A stretch of 64,000 nt of DNA from Gemmatimonadota bacterium (GCA_022340865.1 JAJDNC010000082.1:1-64000), one strand, 5' to 3'. Positions 1 to 9,377 are shown, counted from the stretch's first letter. Notes: generated by a model not told the origin, from the letters alone. Numbers and translations: made by a program.

Positions 1-727
1 GTTGGGACTCGCTGTAGGTGGTGTCGGTGAGGATGTACTTCTGGTCGTACAGGGAGTAGTCGAAGCCCACCCTGAGCTTCCACGCCTGCGTGGTGCGGCT
101 CGCCGTCACCGTCCCGTAGTAGTTGGCTTGCTTGTAGGACGATTCCCCGTACAGGTACGTGTCTCCGCTCAGCGAGAACACCCAGTAATTCCAGGGATCC
201 TTCCGTGCGGATGTCGCCGGGGAGCGTGCCGCGCCGGAAGGCGGCCCGCCGGGCCTTCCCGCCCCCCCCGGAGACCCGTAGCTGACGCGGAGCTGCTGCG
301 CCGCCTCGGTCTGTGCCAGGTAGCGCACCAGCCCCAGCTTCATCTTCTCCGCGATGGCCCTGCGCTGTTCATCCATGGTTGCCGTGGCCGGCATGTTCAC
401 CACGAGGCTGTCTGCCTGGCCCTCGAAGACACCCAGCCCGATGAATGCCACGCGGTACTGCTCCCCGCCTCCACCCGTGGTCTGCTGGGTGATGAGGACA
501 TGCACGTCGGCCTCCGTGCGGTCGCGCACCCAGTTGACGTAGGGGATCTGCCGGCGGAAGAAGTCGAAGGCAGTCGAACCGTTGCAGGCGCCGTACTGCG
601 GGCAGTCGAAGAAGACCCGTATGGTCGCCTTGGGCGGCGTCACGTTCTTCTGTGCCGCGAGCGGAGCCGCAGCCATCGCCGCCATCGCCGTCACCACGAG
701 CACCCGACACACGCATCCTGACCTCAT
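1..727 (-). CDS. Exported hypothetical protein, 3' end outside the window
   Basis: The minus-strand frame is open from an ATG at 727 to the window edge, giving 242 residues with the C-terminus missing. Residues 1-26 are a signal peptide: basic start, Ala/Val/Met-rich core and an LAAQ end suggesting cleavage. The mature part begins with a beta-strand-like stretch containing FFDCPQYGACN, then segments alternating hydrophobic and polar residues, and a Pro/Gly-rich insert near residues 170-190. The last part (YYGTVTASRTTQAWKLRVGF) looks like amphipathic strands of an outer-membrane barrel. It resembles uncharacterised envelope proteins of Gemmatimonadota and Bacteroidota by general look only, and no function is assigned. 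An envelope location is well supported; the barrel idea is inference. Confidence 0.75.
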   Translation of the reverse strand, partial: MRSGCVCRVLVVTAMAAMAAAPLAAQKNVTPPKATIRVFFDCPQYGACNGSTAFDFFRRQIPYVNWVRDRTEADVHVLITQQTTGGGGEQYRVAFIGLGVFEGQADSLVVNMPATATMDEQRRAIAEKMKLGLVRYLAQTEAAQQLRVSYGSPGGAGRPGGPPSGAARSPATSARKDPWNYWVFSLSGDTYLYGESSYKQANYYGTVTASRTTQAWKLRVGFDYSLYDQKYILTDTTYSESQ

Positions 728-974
728 GCCCACACCTCCCACCGTCGAGTTCGCAGATACCGCGCGGCAAGGGGAGGGCGCACGGTAGCGACAATATGCG
801 TGCAGAACGCGCGAGAGGGGGAAGAGTCGCGCCCGGGAAGCCGGGTCCGCTACACCGGGTTGCCCGCAGGGTTCCCGCAGCCGCAGCCGCGCCAGGTCGG
901 GACGCGGTGGTCCGCGATCCACCGGGATGCGCCGTGGAATCCCGGAGAATCCTCGCGGAGGAGTCGGCGACCTG

Positions 975-2663
975 TTAGCGGAAGCCCGCCTGCCGTATGC
1001 GCTTGAAGAGCGCAGTCGTCAGCTGCTCCGTCGTCACCTTGTCCAGCGCGCCGAGAGAGTCCAGCGCTGCCGTGATCCGATCCACCCTGCTCCACATCTC
1101 GGTGCCCAGCTGTTTGCTCGTGGGCACCGCCTCGAGCACGGGGTCGCGCGACACGCCGCCGGCGGCCGGCTCGTAATCGATCTGTGACTGGTTGGCCACC
1201 AGGAATTGATGCAGGTTCAGCGAGGCGTTCACCAGATCGTCCATGAGGGAATACGCCGCCTGCCGGCTCTGGCGGGTGGCGGCGAATCCGGAGTCGGCCC
1301 GCTCGAGGAGCATACGCGCCGTATCACCCGTGATTCCTTCGTGCTGCAACTGCCTGACGTACTCCTCGTGGAAGACCGTGGCGTCCACGGCGCGCACCGT
1401 ATCCACGAAGGCCCGGATACCCTGCCAGTACGCGCGGATGCCGCCGTATCTGCCGGCGTTCGCCATGTAGATGCCCGCGAGCCACTGACTGTCCGGCTCG
1501 GCGCCGAGGCGGAAGCCCGCCTCCATGTCGCTCAGGTGCGCGATGGTGGCCGACAGGGCCGCGTTGCCGATGTCCCGCATCCGCGGCAGAAGTGCCGCCG
1601 GGATCACCGGAAGCGTGACCCTGGCCTGCCCTGCTTTCAGCTGCCCGGCCTGCGTCGCAGCATCGCGGGCCTGATACCACTGCCATCCGTACCAACCGCC
1701 GCCGGCCAGAGCGGCCACGACCACGATCCCCCCGAGCGTTCGCAGCGGGGAGCGCCTCTTCACCCGTCGGGGCGGCGAGGGGCGGTTGCGGGGAGTCGGG
1801 CGCGCCCGAGTCGGACGATCGGGACGTGGAGGAGGCGCGCGGCCGGCCCTGCGCTCCGCTTCCTCGGGCGGCGCGGCCTGGCCGGAGTCGAACCGCATGG
1901 CGCCGTCATCCGCCCCCGCCTCGCCGCCTTCGTCTCCGCCTCTCGCCATCCAGGCCGTGGGAGACTCCAGCGTGAGGTCCGAGGAGGGTTGCTCCAGATC
2001 GAGAGCACCACCGGCGTCCGACGCCTCGGGAGGCCGGCCTTCCAGCACGTCGGATCCCTCCAGGGAGAGCGGACCCTCTGCTGCCGGCGGCTTCGGTACC
2101 TCCGGAGGCGGCTCGGCAGCAGCGGGCTCGCCGGCGCCGGCCGGGGGAGAACCGACGTCGGTGAAGGTCAGGTCGAGCTTCAGGTCGTCCGTCTGGGGAG
2201 CCGGCGGCTCGGATCCCGCTGCGGAGGAGTCCCCGGATCTCTCGATTTCGTCCTCCGCCCCCTCGGCCGCCTTCGCTCCCTTGCCGGTGCCGGCTTCGCC
2301 GCTCCCGGAGATGAACTCATCGGAGAGGTCGAAGACCGGGGGAGCTTCCTCGGGCTCGGACGGGGCGATGTCCCCGGGCTCGGCGGCCGCGCTGTCCCGG
2401 GGCGGCGGCGCGGACTCCGCCGCGGGCTCCGCCGGCTCCTCGGGGACCACAGGGGGCGGTGGCGCGACGAACCCCTCCTCCGTGGCGTCACGGGAGAGGG
2501 TGTGGAAGATCTCGTGGGACGAGGCCGGGCCCCAGCGGTCCGCCTGTGCGTCGTAGAGCTGTGTGTCGGGTCCGATGGCACCCAACCCGATACGGAGCGC
2601 GAGAGCATCCACGCTCGGGATGGGCACCTCGTTACCCTGGGAGTCGATGTATGCGAAGCGCAT
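975..2663 (-). CDS. Single-pass membrane protein with GYF-like N-terminus and acidic linker
   Basis: 562 residues. Residues 1-60 (start MRFAYIDSQGNEV) resemble the GYF_2-type module found at the N-terminus of many bacterial membrane proteins, with a GAIGPDTQLYD core and a following Trp. Residues about 70-300 are low-complexity Pro/Ala/Glu linker, ending in a basic Arg/Pro stretch. One transmembrane helix lies around 308-330 (GGIVVVAALAGG). The C-terminal 230 residues are predicted helical and unlike anything I recognise. The positive-inside rule puts the N-terminal module and linker in the cytoplasm and the helical domain outside. The next upstream gene is divergent, so it appears monocistronic. 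The GYF match is by eye and moderate. Confidence 0.72.
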   Translation of the reverse strand: MRFAYIDSQGNEVPIPSVDALALRIGLGAIGPDTQLYDAQADRWGPASSHEIFHTLSRDATEEGFVAPPPPVVPEEPAEPAAESAPPPRDSAAAEPGDIAPSEPEEAPPVFDLSDEFISGSGEAGTGKGAKAAEGAEDEIERSGDSSAAGSEPPAPQTDDLKLDLTFTDVGSPPAGAGEPAAAEPPPEVPKPPAAEGPLSLEGSDVLEGRPPEASDAGGALDLEQPSSDLTLESPTAWMARGGDEGGEAGADDGAMRFDSGQAAPPEEAERRAGRAPPPRPDRPTRARPTPRNRPSPPRRVKRRSPLRTLGGIVVVAALAGGGWYGWQWYQARDAATQAGQLKAGQARVTLPVIPAALLPRMRDIGNAALSATIAHLSDMEAGFRLGAEPDSQWLAGIYMANAGRYGGIRAYWQGIRAFVDTVRAVDATVFHEEYVRQLQHEGITGDTARMLLERADSGFAATRQSRQAAYSLMDDLVNASLNLHQFLVANQSQIDYEPAAGGVSRDPVLEAVPTSKQLGTEMWSRVDRITAALDSLGALDKVTTEQLTTALFKRIRQAGFR

Positions 2664-2845
2664 CGCCAGGGGGCTGTGTGGTAGGGGTCTGCCTCGGTCC
2701 TATTTTGAAGTCTAAGCCGATCTCAACCGTGCGGCCACCATGTCGCCCGCGACAACCCGGAGCCGGTTCGGCGGGATCGAAAGGGCCGTACCTTTCCACG
2801 CCACCCCCCCGAGGGACGTGGCCGCCCTCTCCAGCGGGACAGCCC

Positions 2846-3880
2846 ATGTCTCGACATCGCCTCGTCCTCGCTGCCGTGCTCGTCGTCGGCGCGTGCGCCC
2901 CCGGCGATGCCCTCCCCCGGGGTCACGCCGGCGGCGGCTCCCCGGCCGGCACCGTCATCGGCCCCATCGAGCCCCAGGAGTTCCAGGTCCTCGCGCGCCT
3001 CGACGTGGGCAGGCGCCCTCGTCAGATCGTGTTCACTCGGGACGGTCGCGCAGCCTATGTGGCGGTGGCCGGCTCGGGACGCGTGGTACGGATGGACGTC
3101 GTCGGGCTGAAGGTCACCGGCCGGTGGAAGGTGCCCGGAGCACCCACCGGACTGTTCGTGACCCCGGACCAGAAGAGGCTCGGCGTGTCCCGCTTCGGGA
3201 CGTCGGGGATCCTCGTGTACCGCCTTGCCGACCACGCCCTGGTGGACTCCCTCGCCACCCCTGCCGGCCCATCTTTCTTCGCGGGCCCCTATGCTCAGAA
3301 CACGTGGTTCTTGGCTGCGGCACGCGCGGACCGGGTCGTGGACATCGACGGAGCGCACCTTGAGACGCGGTTCACCATCAAGACGGGCCGGTGGCCCTCC
3401 ACACCCGCGGCCACCCGCGACGGACTCGAGGTGTTCACGCCGGAGGTCGATGACGGCACGGTCTCGATCTTCGATCTGGAGAAGGGCCGCACGGTGGGAC
3501 GGGTGGCCGTGGGACATCACCCCGGCGGCGGTACCGTGCTTTCCGACGGCACCACCTACGCCGGCGCCGTCCGGGGAGAGGACCGGGTGGCTTTCATCAG
3601 CGGTGTCTTCTACCGCCTGGAGGAGGAGATCCACAGGGGCATCGGGGACGCGCCCGCTTCCGTGCTCATGGCACCCAGAGGAAGGGTCGCGTTCGTCAAC
3701 AACCTTCGCAGCGACGACATCTCCATCCTCTCGGTGAAAGACCGGAAGGTGGCGACGCGGGTCCGGGTGGGCGGGAGCCCCGTGGCCATGGCGGCTACCC
3801 CCGACGGCTCGGAGCTCTGGGTCTCGTGCGCGGGCCCAGGCCAGGTCTGGGTCCTGAGCATCCCGGTGCGACTGCGATGA
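2846..3880 (+). CDS. YncE/YVTN-type beta-propeller lipoprotein
   Basis: 344 residues from ATG 2846. An open frame extends further upstream, but this ATG gives a proper lipoprotein signal: MSRHR, a hydrophobic core and lipobox VGAC with the lipidated Cys at 17. The mature protein has repeated blades of the YVTN/cytochrome-d1 type: DVGRRPRQIVFTRDG, GAPTGLFVTPDQK, GRVAVGHHPGGG and VRVGGSPVAMAATPDGSE. Such 7-bladed propellers are extracytoplasmic binding or scaffold modules and no catalytic residues are evident. It ends 47 bp before the convergent stop of the next gene. The fold call is strong; the role is unknown. Confidence 0.82.
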   Translation: MSRHRLVLAAVLVVGACAPGDALPRGHAGGGSPAGTVIGPIEPQEFQVLARLDVGRRPRQIVFTRDGRAAYVAVAGSGRVVRMDVVGLKVTGRWKVPGAPTGLFVTPDQKRLGVSRFGTSGILVYRLADHALVDSLATPAGPSFFAGPYAQNTWFLAAARADRVVDIDGAHLETRFTIKTGRWPSTPAATRDGLEVFTPEVDDGTVSIFDLEKGRTVGRVAVGHHPGGGTVLSDGTTYAGAVRGEDRVAFISGVFYRLEEEIHRGIGDAPASVLMAPRGRVAFVNNLRSDDISILSVKDRKVATRVRVGGSPVAMAATPDGSELWVSCAGPGQVWVLSIPVRLR

Positions 3881-3927
3881 GCGGCGCGTGGGGCGCCCCC
3901 CAGCGAGGCCACCCCACGCGCGCGGCC

Positions 3928-4665
3928 TCAGCGATCTCCGGACCTGGCCGTCGGCGGATAGTACACGCGCTGGAACTCCCCACCTCCCCTGGAGCCGCCC
4001 CTCATGGAAATGTCCACGTCCACGATCAGCCGGGCGGCGTCGAAGGCCGGCTCGAAGGTCTCCCGGATGCTTCCGCCGTCGGAGACCGAGCGGGTCACCA
4101 CCAGTCGATCGTCGCTCCACTGGGCCTTGGCCTCCAGCGTCACGTCCTTATCGACCTTGCGCTTCACGGTCTTCCCGAAGGGAAGGACCCAGGGCTCCTC
4201 CCCCGGATAGGTGAGCGTCGCCGTCGAGTCGGTGAGGACGACGTCCAGCGTCGCCTCCCGGTCCATCACCAGCCTCCGGGTGGCCTGCATGGCCGCCGGG
4301 TTGGTCCGGGCGCCGGAAGGAGCTCCGCCGCGGCCGCCGTATCCACCCCTGCCGCCCATGCCACCGCCGAAGCCGCCACGCCCGCCGAAGCCGCCCCGTC
4401 CACCGAAACCGCCACCCTCGCCGCCTTCACCACCCTCACCGCCCTCACCGGGCTCGCCACCCCTCTCTCCGCCCGGTCGGCCCGGCCGGCGGAACATGGT
4501 GTCCGGGTTGGCGCTCTCCTTCGTGTTGAGGACCCAATGGCCGGTGAGCCGACTCTGGCGTACCGGCGTGATCTGGGAGATATGGCGGATCCCCCCGCCG
4601 CACCCGGTGGTGAGAACGGCGGTCGCGCCCAGCGCCAGCACCGCAAACAGGACGCTCTTCTTCAC
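3928..4665 (-). CDS. Lipoprotein with Gly/Arg-rich low-complexity segment
   Basis: 245 residues if translation starts at GTG 4665, preferred because GGAG lies 8 nt upstream and the product begins VKKSVLFAVLALGATAV with lipobox TTGC (Cys22). An upstream ATG at 4710 would add 15 residues and spoil the signal. Residues about 60-115 are a Gly-rich run with repeated GGFGGRGG and GGRGGYGGRGG units preceded by GEGG repeats. The C-terminal half is beta-rich (ATLDVVLTDSTATLTYPGEE) and resembles small envelope beta-domain proteins without a known function. The Gly/Arg repeats are unusual for a lipoprotein and could be a flexible spacer or an RNA- or polymer-binding tract, but that is speculation. Confidence 0.75.
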   Translation of the reverse strand: MKKSVLFAVLALGATAVLTTGCGGGIRHISQITPVRQSRLTGHWVLNTKESANPDTMFRRPGRPGGERGGEPGEGGEGGEGGEGGGFGGRGGFGGRGGFGGGMGGRGGYGGRGGAPSGARTNPAAMQATRRLVMDREATLDVVLTDSTATLTYPGEEPWVLPFGKTVKRKVDKDVTLEAKAQWSDDRLVVTRSVSDGGSIRETFEPAFDAARLIVDVDISMRGGSRGGGEFQRVYYPPTARSGDR

Positions 4666-4822
4666 GAAACGACTCCGGAGAATTGTGAATTCTGACGGTT
4701 GATACGTCATGCGTCTGGCTTGATAACACCTCGAATGGTCCTACGTTCGCCGACGGCAGCCCACCCGCCACTCGGGGCGGTGGGTCGTCGCGGCCGCGGG
4801 GCGCGGGCCGCCCGGCGCCACC

Positions 4823-5527
4823 TCACGCCCCGAGGCCCGTGCGTGCCACCAGCGTGGCCAGGTCCGGCACCTCCAGGTCTGGTACCGCTGTTGCCGGAGA
4901 CGTGGCCCCGCTCCCGCTCCTGCCCGCGCGGCGGTTGACCCACACGCAACGGAAGCCCAGCGCGGTGGCAGGCCCGATATCGTGGAACAGGCTCTGGGCG
5001 ACGTGCAGCACCCGCTCCCGGGGGAGATCCAGCCGCCGCAGCACCTCGTCGAAGTGGGCGCGGGCGGGCTTGTAGCTGCGCAGTTGCTGCGCCGTGACCA
5101 CCGCCGAGAACGTCACCTCCAAGCGCCTGGCGGTACCGGCGAAGAGGTCGTCGTCGACGTTGGACACCACGGCCAGCCGGTATCGCCGGGCGAGAGCGCG
5201 CAACGCGGGTACCGTATCGGCGAAGGGCGGCCACGACGGCACCGAGGCTGCGAACGCGCCGACCTCACCCGGGGAGGGCCGGAAGCCGAGCTCGGCGCCG
5301 AAGGCCCGCATCACCTCCTCGAGCACGCTCCGGTAGCTGCGAAACCGGCCCACCTGGATGCCGGATTCCAGCCGGGCGAATCGCTCCAGCGCCGCTTCGG
5401 CACCGCCGGCGTCGGCGCCGTGAGCCGCGAGCACCGGCGAGAGAGCCTCCAGGATCCCCCGCTCCCAGTCGACGAGGGTCCCATAGCAGTCGAAGGTGAG
5501 GGCCTCGAAGGAGCCGAAATCCATCAT
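4823..5527 (-). CDS. HAD-superfamily hydrolase, haloacid dehalogenase type II-like
   Basis: 234 residues from ATG 5527, chosen because GGAGG lies 10 nt upstream and the product then begins right before motif I. Motif I is FDCYGTLVDW (nucleophile Asp13). Motif II is VVSNVDDD, motif III has a Lys near YKPARAHFDEVL, and motif IV is FHDIGPATALGF. This layout matches the type II haloacid dehalogenase-like group of HAD hydrolases, cytoplasmic enzymes using an Asp-ester intermediate. The true substrate cannot be read from sequence: 2-haloacids and phosphate esters are both possible. It is divergent from the ECF sigma gene at 5768. Confidence 0.88.
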   Translation of the reverse strand: MMDFGSFEALTFDCYGTLVDWERGILEALSPVLAAHGADAGGAEAALERFARLESGIQVGRFRSYRSVLEEVMRAFGAELGFRPSPGEVGAFAASVPSWPPFADTVPALRALARRYRLAVVSNVDDDLFAGTARRLEVTFSAVVTAQQLRSYKPARAHFDEVLRRLDLPRERVLHVAQSLFHDIGPATALGFRCVWVNRRAGRSGSGATSPATAVPDLEVPDLATLVARTGLGA

Positions 5528-5767
5528 GTGTGGGAAACCTCCTCTCTGGTGGGGAGTCTCGGATGTTGCGAGCGCGTTCGAGCGGCGGTGCAGAGACGAT
5601 GGCGGCGAGCGTCTCGCGGTCGCGCCCGCGGCCCGGTCCGCGGGAACGACGCCGACTGTCACAGTCCGCCCACCTCACTCGTTCTCCATGCGACGACGAC
5701 CCCGGGGTTATACCGTGGGTAGAATACTCCTTGGATCCCCGCGTGCCCCCCGGGGCCCCGGGGGCCG

Positions 5768-6283
5768 GTGGGCTCTCACCATGACGACCACGTGGAATTC
5801 GACGCCACGTTCGACGAGATCTATCCGCGTCTGGTGCGCTATTGCCATCGCCTGACGGGAGATCGTGACGCCGCTGAAGATGCGGCCCAGGAGGCCATGG
5901 TGCGCCTGTTCACCCACGCGGTGGAGGGACCTGTGCCCGCTCTGAGAGCGTGGGCCTTCAAGACCGCCACGCACCTGGTCCGGGACCGGTACCGCGTCGA
6001 CAAGAACCGGCGCAGGCTGCTCCAGGAGCGCCCGGTGGCACCGGCGCGCACGGAGGATCCCGACAGATCCCTGGAGCGCCGCGAGGACGAGGCCAGGGCG
6101 CGGGCGGCGCTGGAGGCCCTGTCGCCCCGGGATCAGGAGATGCTGCTCATGCGGTTCGAGGGGTTCAGCTACAAGGAGATCGCCGGAGCCGTGGACGTGG
6201 CCTCCACCTCCGTGGGGACTCTGCTGGCGCGGGCCGAGCGCCGTTTCCACCAGGCCCTGACAGGGGCGGAGGACGAGGCATGA
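5768..6283 (+). CDS. ECF-type RNA polymerase sigma factor
   Basis: 171 residues with a region-2 helix block (DEIYPRLVRYCHRLTGDRDA, then AEDAAQEAMVRLF) at about 15-48 and a region-4 helix-turn-helix (LSPRDQEMLLMRFEGFSYKE onward) at about 117-160. There is no region 1 or 3, as in ECF sigmas. The start is taken as GTG 5768; an in-frame GTG 27 nt downstream is an alternative and neither has a clear ribosome site. The stop codon overlaps the next ATG in an ATGA quartet, implying translational coupling to the anti-sigma gene. It probably drives its own operon including the TonB receptor at 7038. Confidence 0.93.
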   Translation: MGSHHDDHVEFDATFDEIYPRLVRYCHRLTGDRDAAEDAAQEAMVRLFTHAVEGPVPALRAWAFKTATHLVRDRYRVDKNRRRLLQERPVAPARTEDPDRSLERREDEARARAALEALSPRDQEMLLMRFEGFSYKEIAGAVDVASTSVGTLLARAERRFHQALTGAEDEA

Positions 6284-7041
6284 CGGGCGTGGACCACCTG
6301 GACGAAGCACTTCTCACGGCTCTGAGGGATGGTGTGGCCGCGCCCGCCGACGAGAGTCGGGGCCGAGCCCATCTCGACGCATGTGTCGAGTGCCGGGATC
6401 GCCTGGCGGCACTGGAGCAGCGCCGGACGACGGTCGCCGCCGGCCTCGCATCCCTGGACACGAGCTTCGATCTCGAGTCCGCCCGGGCCGCGGTGCGGGC
6501 CGGTGCCTTCCCCTTCCGGAAGCGAACCCACCGAGCGGCGTGGGCCCGCGCCGCCGGTGCGGTGCTCTTTCTGGGCGTGGCCACCGCCGCCGCTGCCCTG
6601 CCCCGCTCCCCGGTCCGCCATTGGCTGAGCCAGATCGTGCACTCCCGGACCACGGCGGTGCCGGCCCCGGACTCTCAGGCCGCCGGGCCCGCGGCAGCGG
6701 CGGAGACGACGGGGGTGCGCCTGGACGTGCCCTCAGGGCCTCTGCACGTCGTCCTCGGCGACGTGACCGCGGGCACCGAGATCAATGTCCGCTGGGTACC
6801 CGGCAGCGAGGCGGCGATCCTGGCGCCCCTGGGAAGCCGCTTCACGTCCGCCACCGGCCGACTCGAGGCGCGGCCCGCACCCGGGCCCGTGCGGGTGGAG
6901 CTCCCCCGCGGGGTGGTGCCCACCACGCTGGAGGTGGGCGGCCGGGTCTACCTGGCGCGGACCCTCGAGGGGCTGACGGTCTCCGGACCCGTGGTGCGCC
7001 GGGACGACGACGGCGTCGTCTTCCGGACGCCGGATCGGTGA
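6280..7041 (+). CDS. Zinc-type membrane anti-sigma factor
   Basis: 253 residues. The N-terminus carries the zinc anti-sigma signature H-x3-C-x2-C at His31, Cys35 and Cys38 (HLDACVEC), which in this family clamps a sigma factor. A single transmembrane helix spans about 88-107 (AWARAAGAVLFLGVATAAA). The periplasmic part (about 110-253) is beta-rich with TTGVRLDVPSGPLHV and resembles DUF4097/adhesin-like beta modules. It overlaps the sigma gene by 4 nt (ATGA) and the receptor gene by 4 nt (GTGA), so the three are probably made together. It likely holds the sigma of 5768 at the membrane until an envelope signal arrives. Confidence 0.88.
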   Translation: MTGVDHLDEALLTALRDGVAAPADESRGRAHLDACVECRDRLAALEQRRTTVAAGLASLDTSFDLESARAAVRAGAFPFRKRTHRAAWARAAGAVLFLGVATAAAALPRSPVRHWLSQIVHSRTTAVPAPDSQAAGPAAAAETTGVRLDVPSGPLHVVLGDVTAGTEINVRWVPGSEAAILAPLGSRFTSATGRLEARPAPGPVRVELPRGVVPTTLEVGGRVYLARTLEGLTVSGPVVRRDDDGVVFRTPDR

Positions 7042-9377
7042 GCATCCGAGCCATGGCGCCCCGACGCGTCGCGTCCCCGTCCCGCTTCCTCGGCCTCGCT
7101 CTGGCGGCCCTGGCCCTGGCGGCCGGCTTCGGTCCCGTGACGGCGCAGGCGGTGGAGGAGGGGGGCTCGGTGTCCGGTACCGTGCGGGGCACCTTCCAGG
7201 GAACGGTGACGCCTCTTCCCAACGCCACCGTCGACGTGTGGGGGCCCGGCCTGAGGCGCAGTGCCGTCGCGGACAGCCTCGGCCACTACGAGATCGGGGG
7301 GCTTCCCGCCGGTGCCTTGCGCCTGCGGGCCAGCCACCCGGGACACGCGCCGGTCACGGTGTACGTGATGGTGCCGGCCGACGCGGCCGTCATGGTGGAT
7401 CTGGAGCTCGCGGTGCGTCCGCTCCAGCTCCCGCCCGTGAACGTCACGGCCGAAGTCCAGGCACCCGATTCGGTCACGCCCGCCGCGGATGCGGCCCGGG
7501 AGGGGCGGGTGGCCGCCGTCGCCCTCCAGACCGGAGCGGGATTCGCGGACGCCGGACTCGCGGAAGCCGTCCAGAGCATGGGGGGCAACGACCCGTCCAA
7601 GCCCAGCGACGTGCTCTTCATGCGCGGCTCCACCACGGACATGAAGCTGGTGCTCCTGGACGGCGCTCCCGTGTACACGCCCTTCCACGTGGGCGGTCTC
7701 ATGAGGAGCTTCGACCCCGACGCCCTGGGACGGGCGGATCTCCTGGTGGGGGGTGCGCCGGCGCGCTACGACGGCGGCCTCAGCTACATCCTCGACCTCC
7801 AGACCCGTCGGCCCCGCCGCGACCGACTGCACGCCTCTGGTTCCCTGGACCTCCTCTCCGGCAGGGTGGAGACCGACGGGCCCTTGGGAGACCACGCCGG
7901 CTTCCTCCTCTCGGGCCGGACGCTGTACGACCTGGGAAGGGCAGCCCTGGGAGCGTCGCCCTACGGATACGGCGACGTCCTGTTGGGCCTGGATGCGGAC
8001 CCGGCTCCGAGCCAGCACGTGCGCGCCACCGGGTTCTGGAACCGTGAGTCCGTGCGCCTGGATCTCCCCGGGACACTCGGTCTTCCCTCCGGCGACGCAC
8101 CCGGGGAGGCCTGGTGGTCGAACCGGGCGCTGTCCCTCGACTACCGGGCGCACATCCGGGGCACCGTGTTGGACGCCATGGTGGCGGGAGCCGGATACCA
8201 GGCCACGCTGCCCCTCCAGCGCACGATCTCCGGGGACGGGCCCACGCCCACTCCCCTGCTGGCCAACGCCCACGACGACCGCGTCCGCGGCAACGTCGAG
8301 GTGGCGCGGCCCACGGCGGGGGGCATCGCCCGCTTCGGCGTCTCGTTCGAGGACCTCCGGGCCTCGTACGACGCGGTCGTCCTGAGCCCGGACAGCGCGG
8401 GTACGGCGGCGTCCTCGCGGGCGGAGGCCCGCTCCGCGGGAGTGTACGTGGACGTGTCCCGCTCGCTGAGCGAGTCGGTCATGCTGCGCGCCGGCGTGCG
8501 CGCCGATGCGTTTCAGGGCGCCGGAGCCGTGCGGATGGCCCCCCGGGCCGCCCTCACCTGGATGGTCGCACCTCAGGCCTTCGTGACGGTGGCCGCGGGA
8601 CGCTACCACCAGAACGTATGGGCCGGTGACGCCACGCTGGAGGCGTCGCTGACCACCCCGTCCCCCACGGATTCCACGCTCACGAGCCTCCTTCCCGTAG
8701 CCACCGCCGACCACGTGGTGGTCTCCCTGGACCAGACCCTGGGCCAGCGCGTGCAACTGGGGCTGTCGGGCTTCTGGAAGGCGTACGACGGGCTTCCGGC
8801 GAGCCAGGGGAGCCGCGTGCTCAACTCCGGTGTGGACCTCCGGGTCCAGCGCCCCGGCGACCGGGCCACCGTGTGGCTGGGCTACCAGCTCTCGTGGTAT
8901 TGGTCCGGGAGGGACCTGGCGGGCTCGACCTCGGACTTCACCGGCCGCCAGCTCCTCAGCGCCGGCGTGACCGGCTCCCTCACCGACCTTCTCGGCGGTG
9001 ATGTGCGCGTAGCCTATGGGTACGGGCTCCCGTATACCAGCGTGCCCATCAACACGCCGGATGCCGCCCGCGCCTCGGGTAGCGGAGCGCCGGTGATCGG
9101 CGTGCCGACCCTCAGCAACACCGATCAACCGCAGGCGTCTCCCCTGGCAGGAGGGCCGGAGGAGAACTTCCTGCGCATCGACGTCGAGCTCCGTGCGGCG
9201 CTGCACCCCACGCTCCTCGGGCGGCGTTGGACAGTGCACCCCTACCTCCGCGTGCTCAACGCGCTGGATCGCAGGGACGCGCTCTTCTACGCGTTCCGGC
9301 CGTGGCGCTCGCCGGGGATGACGCCGCTGGCGCAGCTGCCGGTGGTGCCCGTGGTGGGATTCGACTGGAGGTTCTAG
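7038..9377 (+). CDS. TonB-dependent receptor with N-terminal carboxypeptidase-regulatory domain
   Basis: 779 residues from GTG 7038, which overlaps the anti-sigma stop; ATG 7053 is an alternative start. The signal peptide ends near TAQA. A carboxypeptidase-regulatory-like beta domain follows (GTVRGTFQGTVTPLPNATVD to the segment ending MVDLELAVRPL). The plug domain is at about 159-264 (SDVLFMRGSTTDMKLVLLDG; the ligand is not inferable). A long outer-membrane barrel then ends in FDWRF with a terminal Phe, as barrel-assembly substrates do. It lacks the STN signalling domain of classical FecA-type surface signalling, so operon placement with sigma/anti-sigma suggests shared control rather than direct STN signalling. 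Confidence 0.9.
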   Translation: MSIRAMAPRRVASPSRFLGLALAALALAAGFGPVTAQAVEEGGSVSGTVRGTFQGTVTPLPNATVDVWGPGLRRSAVADSLGHYEIGGLPAGALRLRASHPGHAPVTVYVMVPADAAVMVDLELAVRPLQLPPVNVTAEVQAPDSVTPAADAAREGRVAAVALQTGAGFADAGLAEAVQSMGGNDPSKPSDVLFMRGSTTDMKLVLLDGAPVYTPFHVGGLMRSFDPDALGRADLLVGGAPARYDGGLSYILDLQTRRPRRDRLHASGSLDLLSGRVETDGPLGDHAGFLLSGRTLYDLGRAALGASPYGYGDVLLGLDADPAPSQHVRATGFWNRESVRLDLPGTLGLPSGDAPGEAWWSNRALSLDYRAHIRGTVLDAMVAGAGYQATLPLQRTISGDGPTPTPLLANAHDDRVRGNVEVARPTAGGIARFGVSFEDLRASYDAVVLSPDSAGTAASSRAEARSAGVYVDVSRSLSESVMLRAGVRADAFQGAGAVRMAPRAALTWMVAPQAFVTVAAGRYHQNVWAGDATLEASLTTPSPTDSTLTSLLPVATADHVVVSLDQTLGQRVQLGLSGFWKAYDGLPASQGSRVLNSGVDLRVQRPGDRATVWLGYQLSWYWSGRDLAGSTSDFTGRQLLSAGVTGSLTDLLGGDVRVAYGYGLPYTSVPINTPDAARASGSGAPVIGVPTLSNTDQPQASPLAGGPEENFLRIDVELRAALHPTLLGRRWTVHPYLRVLNALDRRDALFYAFRPWRSPGMTPLAQLPVVPVVGFDWRF

